Assembly (NCBI GenBank): GCA_903844635.1
Contig: CAIMUF010000074.1
Coordinates: 186,001 to 250,000 of the forward strand
Length of the DNA stretch: 64,000 bases
Source: an uncultured Sulfuricurvum sp.
GTDB taxonomy: Bacteria; Campylobacterota; Campylobacteria; Campylobacterales; Sulfurimonadaceae
Direction: 5' to 3'
A program made the translations under genes and the position numbers. The notes beneath the pieces are model-generated. The model searched no databases. It saw only the letters and a program-made list of their open reading frames with translations, and had not been told where the DNA came from. This document shows, one piece after another, positions 26,120 through 35,600 of the stretch (positions are counted from its first letter, which is position 1; every line of letters starts with the position of its first letter).

Positions 26120-26558
26120 TATCATCTCCTTTATGCATGCTGCGAAACAAAAAGCTCACGGCTAATAAAACCATATAGGCAAACCCATACAGTACGACAG
26201 AAGGCTCAGGTGCCTCTTGAGCTATGACGTTACAGATCCCAGGGTCATTTTGAATCTGGTCTCCTTTTACAAATCCCAGGTTGGGAACATGTTTCCAGCC
26301 GTTATGAGAATCGATAAGGGCGCTTTCACCTCTCCATAAGCCGCACTCGATAGCTTGACCTTCATTGAAACGCTGTAAGACAAATGCTTTGGCTTGATTA
26401 TTTTCTGAGGTTTTGTATGCAATCACCATAATCATCGTCAAGACAATAACCCCTAGCCACGTCATCTCTATATCTTCCACAAATTGAATCATCAAGAAGC
26501 CTGCAAAGGTAAAGAGTATGATGGGAAGCCATTCCCATCCGTTGATGTATTCAAACAT
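26112..26558 (-). CDS. Membrane protein with extracytoplasmic loop
   Basis: A 148-residue protein with two N-terminal helices (about 11-26 and 31-50), a soluble middle of about 65 residues (with CGLWRGESALIDSH and DPGICNV, two Cys) and a C-terminal helix (about 119-137). ATG 26558 has GGAGG upstream and lies one base after the previous stop. Function unknown. The Cys-containing loop may face the periplasm. Confidence 0.6.
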   Translation of the reverse strand: MFEYINGWEWLPIILFTFAGFLMIQFVEDIEMTWLGVIVLTMIMVIAYKTSENNQAKAFVLQRFNEGQAIECGLWRGESALIDSHNGWKHVPNLGFVKGDQIQNDPGICNVIAQEAPEPSVVLYGFAYMVLLAVSFLFRSMHKGDDNE

Positions 26559-26559
26559 C

Positions 26560-26964
26560 TCACACCTCCGATGTACAAGTGCTGGATATGAACTCAAGAC
26601 GTTCATTGATCACATAGGCTTTGTGTTGACAGATATACCGAGAACGTACTTCTCGCTTCATCATTCCATGGACCTTGTACCACGCAAGCCCCAAGAAGGT
26701 GCGTTTGATAATCAACTCAGCGGGATGTTCACATAAAAGCTTTTCGTAGCTTGAAGAGACTCCATTGTGCTCGTTATAGAGTGTTTGAGTCCCCTCAATG
26801 ATATAACGCCCTTCATCATCAATACTAAGAGTGGCATTGGTAAAGATAGAACTTTGCTCTTCACAGGGGATAAAGTAAAAACGTTCCCCTATTGGATTAA
26901 CAAGTATGCTTTTATGGCTCTCATCAAGTGCGAGATCACAGTTGGTATGGTAAATTTTAGACAT
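26560..26964 (-). CDS. Soluble protein of unknown function, operon leader gene
   Basis: A 134-residue soluble protein, first in the minus-strand small-gene operon. ATG 26964 has GAGGAGG eight bases upstream, the best ribosome site of the cluster, and is favoured over 27018. It looks beta-rich in its first half (ILVNPIGERFYFIPCEE, RYIIEGTQTLY), with a C-terminal part containing ICQHKAYVINERLEF and a Cys near the end. No domain recognised. Confidence 0.6.
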   Translation of the reverse strand: MSKIYHTNCDLALDESHKSILVNPIGERFYFIPCEEQSSIFTNATLSIDDEGRYIIEGTQTLYNEHNGVSSSYEKLLCEHPAELIIKRTFLGLAWYKVHGMMKREVRSRYICQHKAYVINERLEFISSTCTSEV

Positions 26965-27354
26965 GGAAATATCCTCCTCGGATTGGGTCTTTTTTAAAAT
27001 ATCTGGTGACAATGGCAAAAATCTGATCAGGATTTAGGATTATTTGAGAAAGAGAGACGATAGCTAATCACCACTCTTTATCAGGAAAAATTTGAGAACG
27101 TTCTCGGTTGCAACTGAGGAAAGTTTACACTGTTTTTCACTATTGCGCAAGAGCATAAAGTACAAATTTATTCCCTTGAAATGGGAAGATGGAGGCGGTT
27201 GTATTTATATTTAGAGTTAGAAAAGTGAGGGCTTTTTTTTCGGGAATGTCAAGAGCAGAAATACAAATAAAGTCAAAAAAACAAGAATGAAAAACGCTTG
27301 CTTTTCAGCATAAAATGTGCAAGAATAAAAAAATCTATGCAAATAGATTTGAGG
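26965..27354. promoter_or_regulatory. Intergenic region with GAGAACGTTCTC palindrome
   Basis: About 390 bases without a gene, upstream of the small-gene operon and downstream of the gene ending at 27355. A perfect 12-base palindrome, GAGAACGTTCTC, lies at 27094-27105, 130 bases before the operon's first start; it is a good candidate for a dimeric repressor site. The rest is A/T-rich with T- and A-runs (about 27230-27350). I see no clear -10 box or RNA gene. Confidence 0.4.
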
Positions 27355-27930
27355 CTATTTCATCCACTTTGTGAGTTTTTTATCAGTTCCAATCATAGAA
27401 TCGATCATTTCAATATACCAGATACGAAAACAATCCTCAACGATTTCTTTCAAAGTTCCAAAACCATTTTTTAAAGCATAATGATACTCTTGTTCATTTA
27501 GCATGGGCAGAGTAGCTTTTTGTTCAGCGATTTTTGTATAAATGAACATACATACTTGATTACGATTAAACTGATCGTTTATCTTGGTGTCTTTTTCAAC
27601 GAAATCGAAAGCAGATCTAATCTGATGTAAGGCATTGTACTTTTGATCAGCATAGAATACATCTTTGATTTTTTTTCTTTTTTGTTCATCAGGAATTTTA
27701 GCCGAATACTTAAGAGTATTTTTTTCAGAGACAATCGACTCATCAAAATCAGATGATGACAAATTATCACCATTGCAAAATTTATGAATAAAGTATGGTG
27801 AAAAAAAGTCCAGCAATTTAACAATGGGTACATTTTTTTTTCGATTGTTTTCTACTGTGCTAGGCAAGCAATTCATAAAACGAGCGATTGCTCTAGTTTT
27901 AGCGTCTACTTTTTTTAATCTACTTGACAT
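27355..27930 (-). CDS. Hypothetical soluble protein
   Basis: A 191-residue basic, helix-rich protein, very A/T-rich in sequence compared with the flanking core genes. Landmarks are FMNCLPSTVENNRKK (possibly DNA- or RNA-binding) and a C-terminal VEDCFRIWYIEMIDSMIG. No domain recognised. Its start overlaps the upstream gene's end by 11 bases, so the two form a pair, such as a toxin-antitoxin or regulator pair; that is speculative. It is transcribed divergently from the AlpA gene. Confidence 0.6.
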   Translation of the reverse strand: MSSRLKKVDAKTRAIARFMNCLPSTVENNRKKNVPIVKLLDFFSPYFIHKFCNGDNLSSSDFDESIVSEKNTLKYSAKIPDEQKRKKIKDVFYADQKYNALHQIRSAFDFVEKDTKINDQFNRNQVCMFIYTKIAEQKATLPMLNEQEYHYALKNGFGTLKEIVEDCFRIWYIEMIDSMIGTDKKLTKWMK

Positions 27931-28210
27931 ATGAACGATTGCTTTTTATGAAATCATAGAAATTAAAATCTGGAGATGTAGATTTATATAAAACTGCTTC
28001 GGAAAGCATTTCAGGTTTTATTTTTTTGGGATCTTTAACAAAGTTTTCAAAAAAAAATTCTAAAAAATCTGGGTCAAATTTTCGTAAAAATTGAATAGCA
28101 AGCGTATTGTTTCTAATCATTTTTTTGATAGTTCTATCATCTTTAATAAGCTCATCTTCTCCTGAAAACATTCTCATAACAATATCGTGGAATCTTTTTT
28201 CATCATTCAT
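27920..28210 (-). CDS. Hypothetical small protein
   Basis: A 96-residue charged protein, first of a two-gene unit. The sequence is mainly helical (RFHDIVMRMFSGEDELIKDD, FLRKFDPDFLEFFFENFV). No family recognised. It is coupled to the 27355-27930 gene by overlap and divergent from alpA across a 147-base gap. Confidence 0.55.
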   Translation of the reverse strand: MNDEKRFHDIVMRMFSGEDELIKDDRTIKKMIRNNTLAIQFLRKFDPDFLEFFFENFVKDPKKIKPEMLSEAVLYKSTSPDFNFYDFIKSNRSYVK

Positions 28211-28357
28211 GCACTAATTCTACTGTTTTTATAAAAAAATAGCAAAAACTTAATTTTTTGCTTTACGAAATGGAGGCAAATCTGATTAAATGTCACCAAC
28301 CCAAATTGATTCATAACAAATCAAACTGGGGAAAATTAAACCAAGGGAGTCCAATAG

Positions 28358-28549
28358 ATGGATCAAATTAAAATAGAAAAACTTCTGTCAATCAAAGAGG
28401 TGTCGTACTACGTAAGTTTGGGTAAGTCAAATATCTGGACGATGGTCAAGAGAGGATCTTTCCCTGCACCAAGAAAGATATCAGTGGGCTGCACAAGGTG
28501 GAAATTATCGGAAATTCAAGCATTTATTAATGGTACTTGGCATGGTTAA
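28358..28549 (+). CDS. AlpA-family DNA-binding regulator
   Basis: A 63-residue winged helix-turn-helix protein: LLSIKEVSYYVSLGKSNIW, then MVKRGSFPAPRKIS and RWKLSEIQAFING, the standard AlpA/excisionase layout. In P4-like elements AlpA-type proteins control integrase genes or act as excisionases. AAGGGAG precedes the ATG. It overlaps the DUF3987 gene by eight bases. It could serve the recombinase at 31715 or the P4-type integrase at 43653. Confidence 0.88.
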   Translation: MDQIKIEKLLSIKEVSYYVSLGKSNIWTMVKRGSFPAPRKISVGCTRWKLSEIQAFINGTWHG

Positions 28550-29864
28550 AGCTACGAATGAAGGTGAAGAGATAGCGCCAACTATCCCTTCTTATGAAGA
28601 TTCTGTCGAAAGAACTGAGACATTCTACCAAAAAAATGAGCTAAAAAACATATTGCCAGCTAATTTGCTGACAGTTGTGAACTGTTTTGATGAGATTAGC
28701 CATGCGCACTTTGACAGTATTGCTATAAGTATCTTGTGTCTTTTACCGTGTTTGTGCTCAGGTGCAAAAGTATCACAAGAAAAGGGGATGCAGGGGCGAG
28801 CAATCATTCTCTACATGCTTTTATTGGCTCCTAGTGGGGTTGGTAAGACGTCCGTTGCGATGATGGGAAGGCACTATCTTCTCAATTTTCTTAATCAAGA
28901 TGATAGTCCAATCGATGAAAATGGTAAAGAAGATCAGTTGAATAATGTTAAAGACCTTTTTGTCGATGGAGCGAGTGCTGAAGGCTTAGAGTCTTCCTTT
29001 TTATCTGGAAGTTCACCGCATTTAGTGATGGATGAATTTGGGAAGTATGCTAGCACTTCTCGCAACGATGTGCTTAAGCAGAATTTTTTACGCATGCTCA
29101 TGCAGATCTATGATAGTGGCACTCTCGTGACCAGAAAGCTGAAAGACACTAAAAATACAAAGCTGATTGTCATCAAGGGTATGGGACTATTTGCGGCATC
29201 GACGATTGGTAAATCCAATCTGACGCCGCAAGATATGCGAAACATGATTTCGGATGGTCTATTGAACCGGTTTTTGGTGATATTCGGTCGATACAAACGT
29301 ATTCCGATTCGACAGGAGCTAACTCTCAAACAGGCTGAAAATGTTGAAGCTTTTGCACGAAAATTTTATGACTTTGCAAAAGAAAAGCATTTTTACCTTG
29401 GGCAAGAGGCATATGACGTGTATGTACGTTTTCATAATTCAATCAATGACACTTACTATGAAAAATATAAAGCCGAAGATGATACAGCAGGTTTGGATAT
29501 CCGCCTTTTAACGGTAAGTCAGCGTATCGCGATGCTTTTTCAAGTATGCAAAAACGTCGAAGATAATCGTCCCGATCAAGTTGAAATCGAAGCGATTTCA
29601 ATGCAGCGAGCAATCCAGCTGTTGGATTACTTGCATAAAAATCATTTTGATCAAATCCTGCTATACGCAAATAGTAAGGATGGTCGTCCAACAACAGAAG
29701 ATCGTGTGAAGAGTCAAATTGAGAAAAAAACAAGGCTTAGTATTCGGAATCTTACTAGTAACTTAAGCCCGCTAAAAACGATACACATTACAACGGCAGT
29801 CGAACAGCTTATAAAAATAGGATGGGCGATTCAGGATGAACATGGATTTATTACAAAAAGATAG
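28542..29864 (+). CDS. DUF3987 P-loop NTPase (replication-type)
   Basis: A 440-residue protein of the DUF3987 group found in phages and integrative elements and related to primase/helicase proteins. Walker A is LLAPSGVGKTSVAMM (about residue 95); a Walker B-type HLVMDEFGKYAST follows, then MGLFAASTIGKSNL and SDGLLNRFLVIFGR. The C-terminus looks like a winged helix (TTAVEQLIKIGWAIQDEHG). ATG 28542 is preferred over 28530, so that the start overlaps the alpA stop. The repeat-rich 29881-30065 segment directly downstream may be its DNA target. Confidence 0.8.
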   Translation: MVKATNEGEEIAPTIPSYEDSVERTETFYQKNELKNILPANLLTVVNCFDEISHAHFDSIAISILCLLPCLCSGAKVSQEKGMQGRAIILYMLLLAPSGVGKTSVAMMGRHYLLNFLNQDDSPIDENGKEDQLNNVKDLFVDGASAEGLESSFLSGSSPHLVMDEFGKYASTSRNDVLKQNFLRMLMQIYDSGTLVTRKLKDTKNTKLIVIKGMGLFAASTIGKSNLTPQDMRNMISDGLLNRFLVIFGRYKRIPIRQELTLKQAENVEAFARKFYDFAKEKHFYLGQEAYDVYVRFHNSINDTYYEKYKAEDDTAGLDIRLLTVSQRIAMLFQVCKNVEDNRPDQVEIEAISMQRAIQLLDYLHKNHFDQILLYANSKDGRPTTEDRVKSQIEKKTRLSIRNLTSNLSPLKTIHITTAVEQLIKIGWAIQDEHGFITKR

Positions 29865-29880
29865 TTTTATCTAAAAGTGT

Positions 29881-30065
29881 CACCGACACCGACAAAACCG
29901 TATAAAAGTTCGATGGCATCGTAGTTTTAACAGTCGGTGAGGAGTGAAATGAAATACCGACACACCCGACAATTGTCGGTGCTCGTCGGTGTCAAATTTA
30001 TCTACTGTTACCGACACGTCAAATGCCTGCCATGCAAGGTTTTAGCGGCATTTGTCGGTTGTCGG
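29881..30065. repeat. CCGACA/TGTCGG motif array (iteron-like)
   Basis: Eight or more copies: CCGACA at 29883, 29889, 29957, 29966 and 30011; TGTCGG at 29974, 30053 and 30060; plus partial copies at 29934 and 29985. The copies at 29966 and 29974 make a perfect 14-base palindrome CCGACAATTGTCGG. Two are in direct tandem (29883-29894). No coding frame fits. The layout resembles an iteron origin or a cluster of binding sites beside a replication-type NTPase. Confidence 0.7.
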
Positions 30066-30100
30066 TAGCTTATTTATAAGAAACAACAAAGGAGTATCTC

Positions 30101-30625
30101 ATGACCGATGATGTAAATGGTTATAAAAACACAATGGACCAATGTTGTGGCATCGCTATTTCTGACCGCCAAAAGTCCTTGAAATGGCTATCCAAACAAA
30201 ATGATCTCATTGTGTATGAAGTTTTCAGACTTCAGAAAAAACACTTTCACCGCTTTAAAAGCGGTTACCCAAATGAGAATCCAATACTAATGGCGCAAGT
30301 GTCATTTTTCCAAGCACTCAGAGAGTATATAAGTGACATTGAGGACTTAAATCGAAAAAGCCGTTCTACGAATTTTGGATACTTGAAAAAAGTTAGTAAA
30401 AACCGCGCAAAACAATTCCGAAAACCACGTTTGAATTCAAAGCATGAAAAGCTTTTAAATTTACAAAACGTTGTTCTGAATTTGCGTAATTCAGAGGGAT
30501 ATTCCTCTCGTGATGTATCAGCATACTTGCTAAAAATCCACAATTTCGAAATATCCCATACGGAAATTTTGAAATTTGAAAAACTTCTTCAAAAAGGAAA
30601 AGATCATGACGATTCAAATTCATAA
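30101..30625 (+). CDS. Hypothetical basic protein with C-terminal HTH-like segment
   Basis: A 174-residue protein. The first half is helical; the middle is very basic (KKVSKNRAKQFRKPRLNSKH). The C-terminal SSRDVSAYLLKIHNFEISHTEI resembles a helix-turn-helix. AAAGGAG precedes the ATG. It is the first gene after the CCGACA array, so a DNA-binding role such as mobilisation or copy control is possible but unproven. The next gene overlaps its end. Confidence 0.55.
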   Translation: MTDDVNGYKNTMDQCCGIAISDRQKSLKWLSKQNDLIVYEVFRLQKKHFHRFKSGYPNENPILMAQVSFFQALREYISDIEDLNRKSRSTNFGYLKKVSKNRAKQFRKPRLNSKHEKLLNLQNVVLNLRNSEGYSSRDVSAYLLKIHNFEISHTEILKFEKLLQKGKDHDDSNS

Positions 30626-30983
30626 TGGCATCACGTGCCATTTAATAGTGAGAGAAGACCCTAAAAAAATCATTAAGCGTTATGAGATTTACTCTGTGAC
30701 GCTTGCTTCGAAAATAGTCGCTGAATCATGGAGTGAAGTTGCTGATTTTGCGGAAATATTTAATGCATTTAATAGAAATGCATTGGTCAACGAAGTTAAA
30801 TATCATATAAATAAAGTCCATTATGCGCTCATTTTAGCCGATAAGCAACCGCCAAAAGTTGCAATTGCACTTTATGAAGAAGATGAAAAAGAATGGAAAT
30901 ATTATAAATTTACAAAAGTTGAATCTTTGTTAATTTACAACAAATTGACAAAGATTCTCAATAAATGCGATTTTGGTGAATAA
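30606..30983 (+). CDS. Hypothetical protein
   Basis: A 125-residue soluble protein with a beta-rich first half (GITCHLIVREDP, RYEIYSVTLASK) and a helical C-terminus. ATG 30606 has AAAAAGGA upstream and is preferred over 30576. It overlaps the previous gene by 20 bases and precedes the next by three. No family recognised. Confidence 0.55.
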   Translation: MTIQIHNGITCHLIVREDPKKIIKRYEIYSVTLASKIVAESWSEVADFAEIFNAFNRNALVNEVKYHINKVHYALILADKQPPKVAIALYEEDEKEWKYYKFTKVESLLIYNKLTKILNKCDFGE

Positions 30984-30986
30984 GCT

Positions 30987-31442
30987 GTGAAAAAACAACA
31001 TAGCTATAGCGATAATGTGAACTGGGTTCAAAAACAATATGAAGATGCAATTTTAAAAAATCACGAGAAGGGTATAGATGAAGAGATGCAAATAGCTTTA
31101 AGTATTTTTCTTGAATCACAAGAGAGCAAAGCACTTTATTATGAAACTGCCAGAATGATTGGCTATCCTCAGCCGCTTTGGTGGGTGCGGCTGATTGCAA
31201 ATTGGAAATTAAGTTTACTTACCAAAGGATCACCACTCGCGATCGTGAAGCCAATTTTGTTGGAAGAACTGATTAGAAATGCAACGAGAGTGACGATTAA
31301 AAAGCCAGCTAATTTTAGTCGAAATAATGATTGTTTCTCAAATTATCAACAAAAATACAAGAAAAAATCTTTTCAGTTTGTAAAGTTGGCTGTAAAGCAA
31401 TTGGAAACTTTTCTGGAAAGTTGTCGTAGGAAAAAATTGTAA
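30987..31442 (+). CDS. Hypothetical helical protein
   Basis: A 151-residue basic, helical protein starting with GTG. Landmarks are PQPLWWVRLIANWK and a C-terminal CRRKKL. It is the third gene of a tightly spaced run (30101-31442) that ends just before the TATAAT/stem-loop segment. No domain recognised. Confidence 0.5.
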   Translation: MKKQHSYSDNVNWVQKQYEDAILKNHEKGIDEEMQIALSIFLESQESKALYYETARMIGYPQPLWWVRLIANWKLSLLTKGSPLAIVKPILLEELIRNATRVTIKKPANFSRNNDCFSNYQQKYKKKSFQFVKLAVKQLETFLESCRRKKL

Positions 31443-31444
31443 AC

Positions 31445-31530
31445 TATAATTCTAGAAACCCCTATGTTATCGCACTTTCTAGCCTTCTGTTCTCTACCGA
31501 AGGAAACGGGGGGGCAAAAGTGCGTAACGC
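31445..31530 (+). ncRNA. Candidate structured small RNA or site
   Basis: A perfect TATAAT at 31445-31450 is followed by a nested hairpin. The outer arms are GTTAtCGCACTTT (31466-31478) and AAAGTGCGTAAC (31517-31528), a 12-bp stem with one bulge; the inner arms are CCTTC (31483-31487) and GAAGG (31499-31503). A G7 run lies between them. Expected transcription start is about 31457. It lies in the 272-base gap before the tyrosine recombinase. It could be a regulatory RNA, a recombination site or a transfer origin. Confidence 0.4.
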
Positions 31531-31714
31531 TATTGTTCCAAAATGAGTCATGCTCAACATTACAAAATCCTCGTTATACTTTTTTCATATTTTTATTTTT
31601 CATCTCGTTGTATTTTAAGTCAAGAAAACTGTTTATGCTTCAGTAAAAAGCAGATTGACTCAACACCCTTACCCATACAATGGGAATAAACGATTTCAAC
31701 ACAACGAGTAAAAA

Positions 31715-32632
31715 ATGAGAGGAAGCATCTACTATCAAACCGCCGAATTGACGAAAGTTATTTTTGTTGAGGGAGCAAAAAAAGAGGAACGAGTTGATCC
31801 AACTCATCCAAATTTTCAATGTGTTTCCAGCTTCAAAACCATGGAAACCTATCGAGGAGTTTGGAATAACTTTGGCCATTATCTAAAAGAGCATTGGGGA
31901 ATCAAAGATTTCGAACAAATTGATAGTGAACACATTCAAGCTTATATGGCGTATAAAATAGAATATTATCCAACCAAGCAATATCTCGAAAAAATCTCCG
32001 CTGCTCTTGGAAAACTAGAGAGGGCTCTCATAAACTACACTGCATATAAGTATGGTGAACTACGTGAATATGATTTCAATATTCGACAAAACACGCTTGA
32101 TAATGCGCGTGCATTAAAGCAAGTGGCCAATGGTTATCATAATCGCGTCTACAAAGATCCTCAAGCTCTGATTGGGTTATTATCAAATCCAAACCATCAG
32201 CTAGGGGCTATGATACAGCTTCATGGCGGTGCGCGATCTGAGGGAATTACACTAATCAAACCTCACCAACTCCATGGATATAAAACTGATGAAATTACGG
32301 GTAAAGAAGTTGCCGTAATCAAAACCACTGAAAAAGGAGGCAAGACAGGAGATATTTTGATACCTATTATCATATACAAGCAACTTGAAAAGATTATTGC
32401 TGATAATGGTAAATTTAAAATCAATTACAAAGCATATGTTGAGGATATCCGTAAGAGTTGCCTTATAAATCAAATGGAGTGCCACTCCTCACATGGCTTC
32501 CGATGGACGTTTGCTCAAAACCGTGTTCGTGAATATCAAAGGTTTGGATATTCGTATGAAGAAGCGCTTCAAGGTGTTTCATGGGAAATAAAGCACTTCA
32601 GAAGTTCGGTCACCGAGCATTATTTGGGGTGA
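31715..32632 (+). CDS. Tyrosine recombinase (phage-integrase family, divergent)
   Basis: A 305-residue site-specific recombinase. The N-terminal half is a SAM-like core-binding domain (YRGVWNNFGHYLKEHWG, QYLEKISAALGKLERAL). The catalytic half shows box I Arg in LHGGARSEGITL, a Lys-bearing hairpin TEKGGKTGDILIP, the H-x-x-R motif SHGFRWTFAQN and the nucleophile Tyr in TEHYLG. All key residues are present. It is not of the P4 integrase type seen at 43653, so two different recombinases occur in this island. It converges with hsdR four bases away. Confidence 0.85.
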   Translation: MRGSIYYQTAELTKVIFVEGAKKEERVDPTHPNFQCVSSFKTMETYRGVWNNFGHYLKEHWGIKDFEQIDSEHIQAYMAYKIEYYPTKQYLEKISAALGKLERALINYTAYKYGELREYDFNIRQNTLDNARALKQVANGYHNRVYKDPQALIGLLSNPNHQLGAMIQLHGGARSEGITLIKPHQLHGYKTDEITGKEVAVIKTTEKGGKTGDILIPIIIYKQLEKIIADNGKFKINYKAYVEDIRKSCLINQMECHSSHGFRWTFAQNRVREYQRFGYSYEEALQGVSWEIKHFRSSVTEHYLG

Positions 32633-32635
32633 GCA

Positions 32636-35600
32636 CTATGCGTGCATCACCTTGCCCATATCCTGATAAATCATATCGAGAACGATTCGAGCAAATCCAT
32701 CCCTCACTTTGTCTTCATTGAGCAACTGTGATGCCATGTTCTTGTGTGCATCCATGCTCAAAATGATGGCATCGGTCATGGCTACTGGAAAATCTCCCAT
32801 CATGGCTTGTTCTTTTGAATTGGTGCGAAACTGCTCGACTACTTTATCATTTTCCATCACCTTATCTCTGATCGTACGCGCATAATTGAGTTTATCTTCG
32901 TCACTCAGTTCTCCAGCGAAAAGTTCGTTCATTTTTTCGACGATATGTTCGATGGTATCCGTTGCAGAATCACGCGCTATTCCACCACCCGGAGCATCGG
33001 GGTCAATGGTTCCGCTCTCAAGATTAATGGATTGTATTTTTTTATTGCGTAGACTGTAGTGTGTCATCTGAACACTTCCAATATCGATCGGCGGTGTGAT
33101 GTCAATTACTTTGAGATTTGGAAGCAAGCCTCGCGCGTAGGCACAAAGTTTTTCGAGCTCGGAATCATCGTAATCGACGATTTGTGAGAGGAACTCATAC
33201 ATTCGGACAAATGTGCCAAGATCTTTTTTGAAAAGATCAAGTGCGTCTTTATCTTCTTTTGCGCCAGTGATGTCACGCTGAGCATTATGAATACCCGCTT
33301 CGTCCTTATTGGTTGTTGCATTATCATGCGCCGTGTGAGCTGCTTTAATGGCATCGAGTGCCGCTTTGTAGCGAGTCTTATAACGATCGGCTGCGGGCTT
33401 GACCGCCGAACTCATGGCTTCTTGCGTTCCTTTAGGATCAAAGTAGGCTTTGGCAAACTGTTCAACTTCATTATGCGTATAGATTCCATGCGCATCGAGT
33501 TTCATTTGAATTTCAAAAATACCATTAGGATCACTCACGTCGGTTAGCGAAGCAGTAGTGTAATAGGGATCAAACGCCTCTTTAATCTCTTCGGGCTTGT
33601 TGAAAAAATCGAGGATAAAGACAACTTCTTTACCGGGATACGTACGGTTGAGGCGTGAGAGAGTTTGAACGGCTTCGACACCACTGAGCTTTTTATCGAC
33701 ATACATCGCACACAGTTTGGGCTGATCAAAACCTGTCTGGAACTTGTTAGCGACGATCATTACCTGATAATCGTCACTGTCAAAGGCTTTACGCATATTG
33801 CGCCCTTTGAGATTCGGATTCATAGTGGCTTCGGTGTATTCGTTGCTAACCCCCTCTGCATCATCGATGACACTCCCAGAAAAAGCTACCATAGCAGCGA
33901 TATTCGAGTAGCTGTTCTCTTTGATATACTGATCGAAAGCCAGCTTGTAACGTACTGCCTCTTTACGCGAACCGGTGACAACCATTGCTTTGGCTTGTCC
34001 ATCGAGGAGATGAGCGATATGAGTACGGAAATGCTCTATGATGATTTCTATCTTTTGCGCAATGTTGTAAGGATGGAGTTTAATCCACTTAGCAAGTTGC
34101 ACTTTGGCTTTTTTGGAATCAACTTCTCTCTCACCTTCAGCGGTAGCAAGTTTATATGCCATATCGTAGGTGGTGTAGGATTTGAGAATATCGAGGATAA
34201 ATCCTTCTTCAATCGCTTGGCGCATGGTGTAGGAGTGAAACGGATGAGGGATATTATCGGATGCCGCCGGACGAGTCGGATCAGGAAGTGTTCCGAACAT
34301 TTGAAGTGTTTTACTTTTGGGCGTTGCAGTAAAAGCGAAATAGCTGATATTGTCACTCTCTGAACGGGCAGTGAGTGCAGCGGCGATTACATCTTCGGCA
34401 CTGATTTCCTCACCTTCGGCGATTTGTTGTGTAGTGAGAACCTCGCGGAGTTTTTTAGCCGTCGCTCCCGTTTGAGAAGAGTGGGCTTCATCGGCAATGA
34501 TGGCGTACCTTTTACCTTTAAGAGTAGTGCGCTCACGTATCGCATCGATCACAAATGGGAAAGTTTGGATAGTTACGATGATGATTGCAGCTCCTTTTTC
34601 AAGAGCATTTACTAACTGTTCGGATTTACTTCCCTCACCCTCATCTCGATTAATCGCAACTACAACACCGTCTTTATGCTCAAATTGCGAGATTGTCTCT
34701 TGGAGCTGAGAATCAAGAACCGTTCGATCGGTGATAACAATGACCGAATTAAAAATCCGCTCACTTGTCTCACTGTGCAATGATGAGAGCTGATGTGCAA
34801 GCCATGCGATAGAGTTTGATTTTCCACTGCCCGCACTGTGCTGGATGAGATAGCGTTGACCAGCTCCGTTAACTTTGGAATCCTCAATAAGTGCCGTCAC
34901 GACATCGAGCTGATGATAGCGGGGAAAGATCAAACTTTCGCTTTTGTACTTTTTACCGGTGAAGTCCTCTTTATCTTTGACTTCGAGGTGGATATAGCGA
35001 CCAATGATCTTTAGCCACGTCTCTTTAGAGAACACTTCTTCCCACAAATACGAGGTTGCATAGCCATTGGGATTATGAGGATTTCCCGCCGCTCCGCCAT
35101 TGCCTTTGTTAAATGGTAAAAAGAATGTATCTTTGCCCTTGAGCTGACTCGTCATATAGACTTCATCGGTACTTACTGCAAAATGTACCAGTGAGCGTCG
35201 TTTAAAAGCCAATAGCGGCTCTTCGTGCTTGGTTGCAGGGTCTTTTGGGTTACGATCATATTTGTACTGATTAATAGCATCTTGGACGTTTTGAGTAAAA
35301 TCAGTTTTTAACTCGATAGTAGCGACGGGAATACCGTTGAGGAAGAGCATCAAATCAATGCTGTTACGGTTGTGCTGTGAATAATAAACCTGTCGCACTA
35401 CTCGAAGGATATTAGTATCATAATCGACTTGGAGCTTATCGGAATACAGATCAGGCTTAAATTGACAAAGTTTAAAACGGGCGTTGATCTCTTTGAGCTC
35501 GTGGCGGAGGAAATAGAGAGAGCCTTGTTTATCCATCATCGAAGCGACATGACGGCATAGGGCTAAATCTGTGTTACTTTGATGGCGCTTGGAGAACTTC

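Noticed and set aside
30101-31442. Conjugation or mobilisation module
   Set aside because: No relaxase, coupling ATPase or oriT motif could be recognised; the basic protein alone is not enough evidence.
31464-31646. Open frame of 60 codons over the stem-loop
   Set aside because: No ribosome site, composition unlike protein, and it coincides with strong inverted repeats.
33665-34363. Long plus-strand open frame opposite hsdR
   Set aside because: It is the antisense of a well-conserved HsdR motor region and has no family character.
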